Origin: Paenibacillus xylaniclasticus
Lineage (GTDB): Bacteria > Bacillota > Bacilli > Paenibacillales > Paenibacillaceae
NCBI RefSeq assembly: GCF_004001065.1
Contig: NZ_BIML01000005.1
Coordinates: 124,001 to 188,000 of the forward strand
DNA length: 64,000 nt
Direction of reading: 5' to 3'
The notes under the pieces were generated by a model. It worked only from the letters and a program-made list of their open reading frames with translations. It was not told the origin of the DNA and did no database searches. The translations under genes were made by a program, and so were the position numbers. Shown here piece by piece: positions 54,218 to 63,032 of the stretch (positions within the stretch are counted from its first letter, which is position 1; every line of letters starts with the position of its first letter).

Positions 54218-55237
54218 CTACTTACCGGTCATTACCGCAATCATTTCTCGACCCGCCTCAATTTCGGATTGAAACTTCGCCCGATACTCATTAATGATAC
54301 TTGTGCTGTAGCCATTACTTGTCAACTTGTTCTCCGTATCCGTCATGAGTTGCTCGAATTGAGTCGTTACCTCTGTCAGATAGGCCTCGCCTTGCGAATA
54401 GATCGACTTTCGGGCCGCCTCGTCCGCCGCATTGCTGTACTGCTGCAACAACGACAGAAACTTCGCCTTGGCCGCGTCATATAACGCTTGGAGCTTCTTC
54501 TCCGCTTCTGCTTTAATCTCCTGTTCTGTCGGCTTAGCTGGAACAACTGCACCATTTCCGCCGCCGCTGACTGGAGTACTGCCGCCTGGAACCGTTCCAG
54601 CCCCCACTTCTTCATTATTCTCGATGTCCGATTCGTTATTTCCTTTATCCTCTTCGACTGCGTCAGACTGCTGGGAGCTGCGATAGGCTTGTGATTCACC
54701 GGTAATCCGATGACCCGCTGCATCCCATTTAATCTCGGTACCAATGCTTTCACTCATGAAACGTACCGGAACGTAGACGCTATTATTAAGAATATACGCG
54801 GCCTGACCTGCTGGCAGCTCTCGCACTTGGCCATCGAACACGAAAGAAGCCGCGATTGGCGAGGCTTTAAGCAGTACTCCGCCAACCGAGGATGCTTGTC
54901 CTGTCGTTCCAGTTGCATTCATCAAATATTCCTTCAGTACAGTAAGCTCATTCGCCGAAGGCTCCGCTACCGATACTTTCTTCGATTTGCTATCCCACTT
55001 CACCGACTTCTGCAGTGCATAAGAGATAAAACGAACAGGAACATACGACGTTCCTTTATATACGAATAAATATTGCCCTTCCGGAAGCTTAATTGTCTTC
55101 CCGTCAAACTCCAATTCGAATGCGATCGACTTCACCTTGACCGGTGCTGCTTGGCTTGCCGCAGCTTGCGCGGCCGCAGGCATTAATAATGCTGCGATGA
55201 TAATTGCCGCCCACAATGTCCACCATTTGTTTCTCAT
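54218..55237 (-). CDS. Secreted protein with two copper-amine-oxidase-like (stalk) domains
   Basis: 339 residues from the ATG at 55237 (AGTAGGG 8 bases upstream). Signal peptide (1-26), two stalk domains (about 30-88 and 110-170) with YVPVRFISYALQKSVKW and YVPVRFMSESIGTEIKWD, an acidic Gly/Ser-rich linker (180-230) and an Ala/Lys/Glu coiled coil (235-335). Stalk domains are cell-wall-associated modules common in Paenibacillus; no enzyme domain is present. Last gene of the operon. Confidence 0.85.
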   Translation of the reverse strand: MRNKWWTLWAAIIIAALLMPAAAQAAASQAAPVKVKSIAFELEFDGKTIKLPEGQYLFVYKGTSYVPVRFISYALQKSVKWDSKSKKVSVAEPSANELTVLKEYLMNATGTTGQASSVGGVLLKASPIAASFVFDGQVRELPAGQAAYILNNSVYVPVRFMSESIGTEIKWDAAGHRITGESQAYRSSQQSDAVEEDKGNNESDIENNEEVGAGTVPGGSTPVSGGGNGAVVPAKPTEQEIKAEAEKKLQALYDAAKAKFLSLLQQYSNAADEAARKSIYSQGEAYLTEVTTQFEQLMTDTENKLTSNGYSTSIINEYRAKFQSEIEAGREMIAVMTGK

Positions 55238-55247
55238 CCTGTTCACC

Positions 55248-56324
55248 CTACTCTTTGTTTAATTGTCCCGCGATCGCGGATATTCCTGCACTGCGCGCTG
55301 CAGATTTCGCTTTGTTGTATTCCGAGCTCCAATCCGGCATAGATGCAGCTGATATACCAGCATCCGCATACTCTGCCTGTGCCTTAGCTAACAGATCGTT
55401 AAACTGGCTGTCACATGAGCCTTCCGCATCCGCTAGTTGACCAATAAATTTCGATTGAAGCTTCGTAAGGGAGATATCCGGATCAGAAGCAACGTCTGAT
55501 AAAATCGACTGCAGAAGCGCGTTACTCTTCGCCGTGCAAGTTGATTTCAAGCTGGACATCTTGCCAGCATATTTCGCATCGATCGCTTGCTTTGCTTTTG
55601 ATTGTTTATCCGTTAGCTGGGTACTTGGTTGTGACGGTTTCACTTCGTCTTGTGCAGACACTTCCTGCTCTTTAGCCAAAGCTTCCTTCCCGCTCCCCTT
55701 GTCCTTGTTCTCCTCCGCTTCGGCAGCTTTCTTCTTCTGCTGCAGTTCTATCCACTTACGATCATTGTCCTTGATCTTCTCGGGGTCACGTTCCCCTACC
55801 CATTCAATCGGATAGTCAGGCTCAAGTATTTTTAACGTTTTTCCGTATTTGCTCGTTATGGTACGCAAGAGCTCTATTTCATCCGGCTTCAGCTTATTCA
55901 GCAGCAACTCCCGAATATGCTGCTTTTCCTCCGTCGTCAGATCGTATGTGGCATTACCTTGCAAATAACGGATGTCACGCAAGCTAAGTCCAGAGTTTAA
56001 TAGAATAGCTGCTACGTCCAGCGCATCCTGCCCCTCTATATCTTCTCCTGCTAGATCAGCGGCCTTGTCGACCGCCCCCTCCATCACTTTCGGTATTTTC
56101 GCAGGCTCCACGGCATTGCTGCCGTTATTCTCTGCGACGGAATGACGACTCTTAATATCGTCCAAACTAATAGATTTAATATACAAGTAGCCCCCGCCAA
56201 GCACTGCGATAATAAGCAATAACAGAACGGAGACCATTATTATGGTCCACTTCATCCAACGCTTCGTTTTCTTCTTCCTGCTGTTACGGCTCGTCGCTTG
56301 CGTTACTTCCTCAATTTCTGTCAT
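55248..56324 (-). CDS. Membrane-anchored extracytoplasmic protein of unknown function
   Basis: 358 residues. Short basic cytoplasmic N-terminus (RNSRKKKTKRWMKW), one membrane helix (about 29-50), then a hydrophilic outer region rich in Lys/Glu/Ser. The segment TTEEKQHIRELLLNKLKPDEIELLRTITSKYGKT is helical; the region 200-250 is low complexity; the C-terminal 110 residues repeat SKxxALLQSI/DLLAKAQAEYADAG-like helices with two Cys (STCTAKS, GSCDSQ). GGGGG precedes the ATG. Ten bases separate it from the stalk protein, so they may work together. I do not recognise the family. Confidence 0.7.
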   Translation of the reverse strand: MTEIEEVTQATSRNSRKKKTKRWMKWTIIMVSVLLLLIIAVLGGGYLYIKSISLDDIKSRHSVAENNGSNAVEPAKIPKVMEGAVDKAADLAGEDIEGQDALDVAAILLNSGLSLRDIRYLQGNATYDLTTEEKQHIRELLLNKLKPDEIELLRTITSKYGKTLKILEPDYPIEWVGERDPEKIKDNDRKWIELQQKKKAAEAEENKDKGSGKEALAKEQEVSAQDEVKPSQPSTQLTDKQSKAKQAIDAKYAGKMSSLKSTCTAKSNALLQSILSDVASDPDISLTKLQSKFIGQLADAEGSCDSQFNDLLAKAQAEYADAGISAASMPDWSSEYNKAKSAARSAGISAIAGQLNKE

Positions 56325-56344
56325 GCTGCCCCCTAATAATTTGA

Positions 56345-57697
56345 CTACTCCAGACGAATACCCGCCAAATCTATCCGCGATGGATTAATAATCGGTCTTC
56401 CTACTGAAAAGTATTGGAGTCTAGTACCGGCTACATCCTTCAACTGAAACACATTCCTGCCATCTATAAGCACATTGCCGCGAAGCGAAGATTCTATTCG
56501 TTTCAAATCCGCTTGGACGAATTGATCCCACTCCGTCAATAGACAGAGCGCATCGCAGCCTTCGACGGCCTCCCACATGTTCGAGCACCATTGAAGCTCA
56601 TGATGATAGTCTTCTTGCCCAAAATAAGTCTTGCGGAAGCTGTCCTGCGCCACTGGATCATAGGCCTTTAAAACAGCACCCTCCTCAATCAGCCGTTGTA
56701 TAATATCGATAGCCGGAGCCTCCCGCACATCGTCTGTTCCCGGCTTAAATGCTAAGCCCCAGATTCCAACTGTTCGGCCTGCTAACGAACCAAGTGAAGT
56801 ATGAAGCTTATCTATTACCCCATTACGCTGCAATTGATTAACCTCTACAACCGATTTCAACAGCTTGAAATCATACTCTACATGACCCGCGATCTGTATG
56901 AGAGCTTGGGTATCCTTCGGGAAACAAGAGCCTCCATAACCAATACCTGCACGCAAAAACGCCGGACCGATCCGGTTATCCAGGCCCATTCCCGCTGCAA
57001 CCTCTTCAACGTTCGCTCCGACTTTTTCACATATGTTAGCAATTTCGTTAATAAAGGATATCTTGGTGGCAAGGAACGCGTTAGAAGCATACTTAATCAT
57101 CTCCGCGCTTCTAATATCCGTTCGCACGATTTGATCCGTAAGAGGCCGGTGGAGCAACTCCAGAATGTCTGCCGCTCGATCACTTTCGGCTCCGATAATA
57201 ATCCGATCAGGGTTCAATGTATCCCGTACGGCTGATCCCTCTCGAAGAAACTCTGGGACCGAAACAATATCGAATGGTTCATTCGTCTGCTCCCGAATCC
57301 AATCCGCCACTCGCTCATTCGTACCAACAGGCACCGTACTTTTGGTTACAACAATTTTATAACCGTTCAAAGCCTGTCCAATCTCAATGGCAACATCTTG
57401 AATGTAGGACAAATTCGCCTCTCCATTCGGCTGAGGCGGCGTCCCTACTGCAATTATTATAATTTCTGCAGCTTGGACAGCGCTTTTAAGTTCAGTCGTA
57501 AACCGCAGTCGTCCAGCTTTTTTGTTGCTCTCCATCAAATCTTGCAGACCCGGTTCATAAATGGGCATTTCACCGTTATTCAGCATTTCAATTTTGAAAG
57601 CCAGTTTATCAACGCAAACAACCTCGTTGCCCAGCTCAGCAAAGCATACACCCGATACCAGGCCGACATAACCCGTTCCGACAACCGCCAGCTTCAC
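56345..57697 (-). CDS. UDP-glucose 6-dehydrogenase
   Basis: 450 residues, GTG start with AAGGAGGG upstream. NAD-binding VVGTGYVGLVSGVCFAELG, catalytic Cys in GIGYGGSCFPKDTQAL, and C-terminal GIWGLAFKPGTDDVREAPAIDII. Oxidises UDP-glucose to UDP-glucuronate, so the polysaccharide made by this operon probably contains uronic acid (teichuronic-like). Such enzymes are often activated by BY-kinases and could be a target of the PHP phosphatase at 8.4-9.2 kb. Confidence 0.96.
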   Translation of the reverse strand: MKLAVVGTGYVGLVSGVCFAELGNEVVCVDKLAFKIEMLNNGEMPIYEPGLQDLMESNKKAGRLRFTTELKSAVQAAEIIIIAVGTPPQPNGEANLSYIQDVAIEIGQALNGYKIVVTKSTVPVGTNERVADWIREQTNEPFDIVSVPEFLREGSAVRDTLNPDRIIIGAESDRAADILELLHRPLTDQIVRTDIRSAEMIKYASNAFLATKISFINEIANICEKVGANVEEVAAGMGLDNRIGPAFLRAGIGYGGSCFPKDTQALIQIAGHVEYDFKLLKSVVEVNQLQRNGVIDKLHTSLGSLAGRTVGIWGLAFKPGTDDVREAPAIDIIQRLIEEGAVLKAYDPVAQDSFRKTYFGQEDYHHELQWCSNMWEAVEGCDALCLLTEWDQFVQADLKRIESSLRGNVLIDGRNVFQLKDVAGTRLQYFSVGRPIINPSRIDLAGIRLE

Positions 57698-57752
57698 TCT
57701 ATTCCCTCCTTCTAAATCATAGCTGTTAAGGTGTGGCCTCTAGCTAATATGC

Positions 57753-58307
57753 CTATTCGACATAACCGATCCCGTCTTGAAGTTGTCTAATCATTTCTTC
57801 CTTCTGTGCTATCGTGATACCATTTCTAATCGTCCACTTCTCATCAAATACAGGCCTGCTCTTCATGATCGAACGATTTTTCTCCACGTATTCATCCGTT
57901 CTGCCAATAACTCTTGCTGGATTCCCGGCGGCAACCGAATTGTCTGGAATGTCCCTGGTTACAACACTTCCCGCACCAATAATCACATTGCTGCCAATAG
58001 TGACATTCGGAAGAACAATCGCACCCGCTCCGATGAACACGTTATTACCGATCTCAACGAGCCCGATCTTCGTATAATTAAGATGAAATTTAGTGCTCGT
58101 ATCGTGAGCAAGGATGTGAACTCTCGGAGCAAACGTAACATTATCGCCAATCGTTATTAACCAGCAATGAGAATAATCAATAATACAATTCGCTTGCCTG
58201 TTAAAGTTTTGTCCTACCTTAAGCCCCATCTTAATCAACTTTTCAGTAGGAACCTCGCCTCTCAATTTATATTTTATGAATGAAACGATTCTAGACTTTA
58301 AGCTCAT
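57753..58307 (-). CDS. Left-handed beta-helix acyltransferase (CatB/LbH type)
   Basis: 184 residues from the ATG at 58307 (AAAGGAG upstream). Hexapeptide repeats: VTFAPRVHILAHD, VEIGNNVFIGAGAIVLPNV, TIGSNVIIGAGSVV, followed by the family end DNSVAAGNPARVIG. The active-site His is likely in HILAHD. Probably acetylates a sugar of the repeat unit. Confidence 0.9.
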   Translation of the reverse strand: MSLKSRIVSFIKYKLRGEVPTEKLIKMGLKVGQNFNRQANCIIDYSHCWLITIGDNVTFAPRVHILAHDTSTKFHLNYTKIGLVEIGNNVFIGAGAIVLPNVTIGSNVIIGAGSVVTRDIPDNSVAAGNPARVIGRTDEYVEKNRSIMKSRPVFDEKWTIRNGITIAQKEEMIRQLQDGIGYVE

Positions 58308-58334
58308 CCGTACTCTCCTTTCCAAGACTAAAGC

Positions 58335-58826
58335 CTACTTCACAACGTTTGATTCAATGAAATGATTAATTAAGCCGACTATCTTATCATTGCCGCTTAC
58401 AAACTCTTTGGGCTTGAATTCATTGATTCGCTTAATCGCCTCTTCGAGTTGGCTTACATCCTGAATTCCCACAATCATTTGACTGTCGGAGAAATGATTA
58501 ATAATCTCCGTTTGATGATCATCTACATGCTCATTGTGTTTCTTCAATCTCGGGACAGCGATAATCTTAGCATTTTTCTTCTTAAGGGCACCTACAATCG
58601 TTCCGGTCCCCCCGTGGGTTATCAATATGTTACAGCGGTTAAGCAGCTCATCAAAGGTTTGAAAGTCAATAAACTTTTCGCTCCTGAAGTGCTTGGGAAC
58701 ATACGTCGAATACCCTATTTGAGCAACGACCTCTTCTACAATAACTTTCTTTTCAATTAATGAGTCTATTTCTTCCAGAAGTCTATTGAAAGAGAACTCC
58801 TGCGTTCCAAGAGATACCAGTATCAA
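58335..58826 (-). CDS. Glycosyltransferase, PssE/Alg13-like catalytic half
   Basis: 163 residues from a TTG start: GGGGGGAG lies 6 bases upstream and the product opens MILVSLGTQEFSFNRLL. The TTG overlaps the stop of the preceding gene as TTGA. GT28 C-terminal half with LITHGGTGTIVGALKKKNAKIIAVPR (nucleotide-sugar binding). It pairs with the membrane-anchor half upstream, like Alg13/Alg14 and PssE/PssD, and adds the second sugar of a lipid-linked unit. Confidence 0.88.
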   Translation of the reverse strand: MILVSLGTQEFSFNRLLEEIDSLIEKKVIVEEVVAQIGYSTYVPKHFRSEKFIDFQTFDELLNRCNILITHGGTGTIVGALKKKNAKIIAVPRLKKHNEHVDDHQTEIINHFSDSQMIVGIQDVSQLEEAIKRINEFKPKEFVSGNDKIVGLINHFIESNVVK

Positions 58827-59305
58827 TATATACTCCCCCCATAGACCGCTTTGGGATAGTACTCCAACATCTTCTCCCACTGCACAATGAACAAATCAGC
58901 AAACCTGTATAAAAACCGTCCTGTGAGAGTCGGCGTATCCATCTTGGCGAAGCTCTCAATGTAGATCAGCTTCTTGCGAAGCAACAGCTTTCCTATTAGG
59001 CAGAAAGGTACCGTGCTTAATGCCCCTGTTGAAATAATGACATCGGGCTTTTCTTTGAGTAGATAATAGAATGACCTTATACTGTTCACCATTAACAAAT
59101 AAGGAAAGTTCCACATCTTCCGATTGATGAGCCGAAGAAAGAACACTTTCGATTCCTTCTCGGCCATGTCTCTCGTTAGCTCCGTTTCCTCCGTAATAAT
59201 GAAATAATCGTAATGCTTATACAGCTTCTCCAATTGTCTAATTTGAGTTAAATGTCCTCCCACGGAGCTAACCAATGCGACTTTGACATTCGACTTATTG
59301 TTCAT
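58823..59305 (-). CDS. Glycosyltransferase, PssD/Alg14-like anchor half
   Basis: 160 residues from the ATG at 59305 (AGGAG 10 bases upstream). VALVSSVGGHLTQIRQL at the start and VIISTGALSTVPFCLIGKLL, IYIESFAKMDTPTLTGRFLYRFADLFIVQWEKM match Alg14/PssD, the membrane-associated acceptor-binding half of the split transferase. Overlaps the catalytic half by 4 bases, so both are made in equal amounts. Confidence 0.9.
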   Translation of the reverse strand: MNNKSNVKVALVSSVGGHLTQIRQLEKLYKHYDYFIITEETELTRDMAEKESKVFFLRLINRKMWNFPYLLMVNSIRSFYYLLKEKPDVIISTGALSTVPFCLIGKLLLRKKLIYIESFAKMDTPTLTGRFLYRFADLFIVQWEKMLEYYPKAVYGGSIY

Positions 59306-59342
59306 GACATGCTCACTCCTGATGTCGTATTGACGATACAGT

Positions 59343-60404
59343 TTATGATGAGGCATTAATCCGTTTATAAATATCGTGCAGCTGCTTCGCAACGATCCTA
59401 ATATCGTGGTTCTTGACCATACTTTTACTTTTCCTTCCGAAGGAAACGCGCAAATCCTCATTATTCACAAGCTTTTCTATCGATTCAGCTAAGTGCTCGA
59501 TTGATCCTGGAGGCATGATGTACCCATTCACGTCATTCAGAACGATTTCCGGAATACCGCCCACGGTCGTGCTAATAATAGGCAGCTCGTTCGCCATCGC
59601 CTCCAATATTGACACCGGAAGCCCCTCATGATAAGAGGGCAGTACATAGATATCCGAATTCGCAAGCAGCGTTCGCTTCTTCTCGCCATCGATCCACCCA
59701 TGAACGATACAAGCATGTCCTACATCTCGCTCCTGAATATATGAGCGCAGCTTGTCCAATTCATTATTACCGCATATATTGAGAACCAGCTTGCTCGAAA
59801 TTTCCTTCGGCAGCAGTCGTATCGCATCCACTAAATCGTAAATCCCTTTTCTCTGCCCGATCTCGCCCATAAATAGAAGCTGAATCTTATCCGTATTGTC
59901 CTTCGGCTGCTTCATTACAGCTTGAGATGGAATCGTAATTGGGTTCGGAAGAATCGATATCTGAGTATTGCTGCAATAAGCGAGTACAAGCTGCTTCATC
60001 TGATTGGACAATACAATAATTTCGTCAGCCCGATTCAGCGTCTTGTTAATCAACCATGCATTAAAACTACTCTTATCATGGAATGCTTCGAATGATGACC
60101 CATGGATATGGAAGATAACCTTCTTCCTGAACAACTTACTCATATAGGTATAGATCGTCTTTCGGTAAAAGCTTCCGTTCGCTGCGGAATGAAGATGAAT
60201 GATGCGGTACGGATGCACAAGACAAATGAACTTAAACATAGCAAGCAATGAGTAAGCGATTTTCAATGGCGCCGGAACTCCTGATATATAAGAGGGATGT
60301 CTTGCTATTGCAACACGATCGGATAACCCTTCCTCAATGGAGTTCACAACAGACGTTATACCGCCTTTTACCTTTTTGGAATTAGCAACCTGCATAACTT
60401 TCAT
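59343..60404 (-). CDS. Glycosyltransferase family 4
   Basis: 353 residues. GT-B fold; the C-terminal domain shows LLFMGEIGQRKGIYDLVDAI, YVLPSYHEGLPVSILEAMANELPIISTTVGGIPEIV, the GT4 donor-binding motif with the EX7E pair. N-terminal VVNSIEEGLSDR and HIHGSSFEAFHDK. The sugar is not predictable. The ATG overlaps the polymerase stop (ATGA). Confidence 0.93.
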   Translation of the reverse strand: MKVMQVANSKKVKGGITSVVNSIEEGLSDRVAIARHPSYISGVPAPLKIAYSLLAMFKFICLVHPYRIIHLHSAANGSFYRKTIYTYMSKLFRKKVIFHIHGSSFEAFHDKSSFNAWLINKTLNRADEIIVLSNQMKQLVLAYCSNTQISILPNPITIPSQAVMKQPKDNTDKIQLLFMGEIGQRKGIYDLVDAIRLLPKEISSKLVLNICGNNELDKLRSYIQERDVGHACIVHGWIDGEKKRTLLANSDIYVLPSYHEGLPVSILEAMANELPIISTTVGGIPEIVLNDVNGYIMPPGSIEHLAESIEKLVNNEDLRVSFGRKSKSMVKNHDIRIVAKQLHDIYKRINASS

Positions 60405-61822
60405 CCCAGCACCTCTGTATGACTCTGCTGTTTGGCAGTATCATCTTGAGCTCGTTTATGCTGCATCAAGATGTAACCATAGGCAAATAAAATAAATAAG
60501 TAGTAATTGACATTACTCTTCACACCAAATGAATTAAATCCGGAGATCGCTAATATAAATACCAATAACAAATACTTATTTGTTGTATTTTTAAGCATAA
60601 ACCATAGCAGCATAATATATGGAACGATAAAATACCCCACGTCGATAAACAAAATAATCCACGGATTCTCCAAAATAATGGGGTTGTTATTATCAGCCAA
60701 AATCACCACATTCTCCGTTGCTCCACCTAACCCCATCATTTGCAAAGAAAACATGCGATGAATAAAATAGTCCCACAATATCAGTCTTGCCTCAGTCGAG
60801 CTCGAAGCTTCACTAATTCGATTCAAGAAGGTGCTTCCAAGAGAGGTCAGAAATGTGACTAAGAACACAGCACCAATCAGCGCGAATCGGATCATGTTCT
60901 GTTTGATCTTAATCCAGCCGCCTCTGAATGTATCAGCGTTGTACATAATTATTAAAAAAGAGAATATGAAAATGCTTCTGGAACCGGTTAATAGAATATC
61001 GACCATAAACAAGAGCATAAGTCCATACTTCAGCTTCAAGCCGCGCACTCTAAGCTGCACTAGAATCATAGCGAACAAAAAATATAACGCATTAAGCAGC
61101 GGATGTCCTATAATCGTCTTAATTCTATACCCTTCAACAGACGTGGCATCGTACCAAGCCACGTTCGCCTGCTTATACACATCTTCAAGAAAATTCGCTT
61201 GCATGATGTATTCCAGTATCCCGAACAATCCAATAAGTACAGAGAAGCCGATCGTCACTGCGACAACCCGGTTCACTTTGGGAAGAATCGTATTCTTCTC
61301 AAAGTAAAAAAACAAGAATAAGGTGATAGGCCCTAAATAATTATGAATGAACAAAGAAATACCGCTTACTCCCTTCAAATATATCGTTACCCCGAAGAAA
61401 GCAACGAAGACGATCAAGGAGAATACAACGATTTTGTCCAATACGACTTTCCCATTTAAGAAGTCTTCTCCGAACTTTAAACCGAAGGCTATCAGCCAAG
61501 AAAAGATGAAAGGATGTATATTTAGAGGATTTAAGTTATCCAGATTATAAAAATCAAGAACAAAGAAAGGTCCTACTAACGCTAAAGACACAATAAGAAG
61601 AGGAATCATGAACAGCAACACAATATGACGCCCGACACATTTAATAAATATGTACAATACGACCCCAATAATGGCATACATGATATAACCATAGTATTCA
61701 AACATAAACATGCCGCCGATTAGGAAGGATAATATCAATAATAAGGTGACGAGCCCAGGTGACATTCTCATACTATTATCCGCTCCTCCTTGCGATTTAA
61801 TATTATTGGTGTAGTGCAGCAT
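60401..61822 (-). CDS. O-antigen/exopolysaccharide polymerase (Wzy-like)
   Basis: 473 residues from the ATG at 61822 (GGAGAGG upstream). About 12 membrane helices with a large loop around residues 200-240; contains LLTGSRSIFIFSFLIIMYN and the SRSxF-type motif of the O-antigen ligase/polymerase superfamily. Polymerises lipid-linked repeat units on the outer face. Consistent with the flippase upstream, a Wzx/Wzy-type pathway. Confidence 0.88.
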   Translation of the reverse strand: MLHYTNNIKSQGGADNSMRMSPGLVTLLLILSFLIGGMFMFEYYGYIMYAIIGVVLYIFIKCVGRHIVLLFMIPLLIVSLALVGPFFVLDFYNLDNLNPLNIHPFIFSWLIAFGLKFGEDFLNGKVVLDKIVVFSLIVFVAFFGVTIYLKGVSGISLFIHNYLGPITLFLFFYFEKNTILPKVNRVVAVTIGFSVLIGLFGILEYIMQANFLEDVYKQANVAWYDATSVEGYRIKTIIGHPLLNALYFLFAMILVQLRVRGLKLKYGLMLLFMVDILLTGSRSIFIFSFLIIMYNADTFRGGWIKIKQNMIRFALIGAVFLVTFLTSLGSTFLNRISEASSSTEARLILWDYFIHRMFSLQMMGLGGATENVVILADNNNPIILENPWIILFIDVGYFIVPYIMLLWFMLKNTTNKYLLLVFILAISGFNSFGVKSNVNYYLFILFAYGYILMQHKRAQDDTAKQQSHTEVLG

Positions 61823-61858
61823 ATTTTCCTCTCCACTCTTACGCACTCCATTAGTTCG

Positions 61859-62995
61859 TTAAGTCCCCGTTTTCGATACCAATCTCATATATAAATCGGA
61901 ATATTGCTTCAGCATGACGGAAATATCGAATTGGCGCACATACGAATAGGCGTTCTCCGTCATCCTCTCAGCCTCATGCCGACTGCTCGCTAGACTCATA
62001 ATTTGATTGGCTAAGTCCACAGCATCCCCACTCTTGAACAGAAGCCCGTTCTCGCCATGTTGAATGAGTTCTGCTGGCCCATCAATATTCGCGGATATAA
62101 CAGGAATTCCAGCTGCCATAGCTTCCAATACGACGAGGCCCAATCCTTCATATCTTGACGGCAGGACGAAAATATCGAACTCCGGCAGTAGCTTGTGCAC
62201 ATCATTACGGCTCCCGTAAAAAACAACTTCCTCTTGCAGGTTATATTGATCAATAAGCTGACGTAAATAGTGTGCCGATTCCTTATCATACTCATAGAAT
62301 CCGCCAATCAACCCGCAAGATACCTTCAGGCCCTTGTCCTTGCACAGCTTAATCGCCTCGATAAGGATGTCCTGACCTTTCTTCTGATGCGTAATTCGTG
62401 CTACATTGACAATTTTAATAGCAGCTGTCGTATCCGGTACTGGACTTTGTTTCTTGAACCTGCTGAATGTATGAACATGAATGCCATTGTAAATCCTCGT
62501 TGAATTCATGATCTGACTGTCCATACATTCCTGCAATACAGCATTCGATATGGCGACATTCTGGTCAATGATTCTTCTATGGATAAATCGATGAATGAAA
62601 TTAAATCTTCGGGCAATATTGGTGTCATGAATGGTGAAGACCAGCTTCAATCTAGGTTTAATCAGCTTGCATAATACAGCCCAGAGCTTGCTGCCATAGG
62701 TATGTGAATGAATGACATCAATTCTATGTTTACTGACAATCTTCAGCAGTTTCGTCAGATATTTAGGATGTCGATGTGATGGCGGTCTATTCAGAAAATA
62801 AACCTCGCATCCTGTCGCCAGAAGCTGCTGCTTCATCCCTTCATCAACCAAATCGTTCATGACGACTACCACAAAGCTCACTCTCGACGAGGCCGAGCCT
62901 TCTCTTACTAAGTCGAGAAGAAGCTTCTCCGCTCCGCCAACTTGGAAGGACGAAATAATATGAAGCGTGTTAACAGGCACCTTATCAGTAATCAC
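61859..62995 (-). CDS. Glycosyltransferase family 4
   Basis: 378 residues if the GTG at 62995 is the start (AGAGGA 7 bases upstream, product beginning VITDKVPVNTLHIIS); an ATG at 63019 would add 8 residues but has no ribosome binding site. GT-B protein with SFQVGGAEKLLLDLV, DVIHSHTYGSKLWAVL and FVLPSRYEGLGLVVLEAMAAGIPVISANIDGPAELIQ. Adds one sugar to the repeat unit. Confidence 0.92.
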   Translation of the reverse strand: MITDKVPVNTLHIISSFQVGGAEKLLLDLVREGSASSRVSFVVVVMNDLVDEGMKQQLLATGCEVYFLNRPPSHRHPKYLTKLLKIVSKHRIDVIHSHTYGSKLWAVLCKLIKPRLKLVFTIHDTNIARRFNFIHRFIHRRIIDQNVAISNAVLQECMDSQIMNSTRIYNGIHVHTFSRFKKQSPVPDTTAAIKIVNVARITHQKKGQDILIEAIKLCKDKGLKVSCGLIGGFYEYDKESAHYLRQLIDQYNLQEEVVFYGSRNDVHKLLPEFDIFVLPSRYEGLGLVVLEAMAAGIPVISANIDGPAELIQHGENGLLFKSGDAVDLANQIMSLASSRHEAERMTENAYSYVRQFDISVMLKQYSDLYMRLVSKTGT

Positions 62996-63032
62996 TTTTA
63001 ATTCCTCTTTCAACGTCATCAAATTTAAAACA

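Noticed and set aside
53984-54484. Possible extension of the 38-residue peptide into the same frame downstream
   Set aside because: A TAA separates the two, and the downstream part is encoded by the GC inverted repeat and the terminator/antisense of the next gene.
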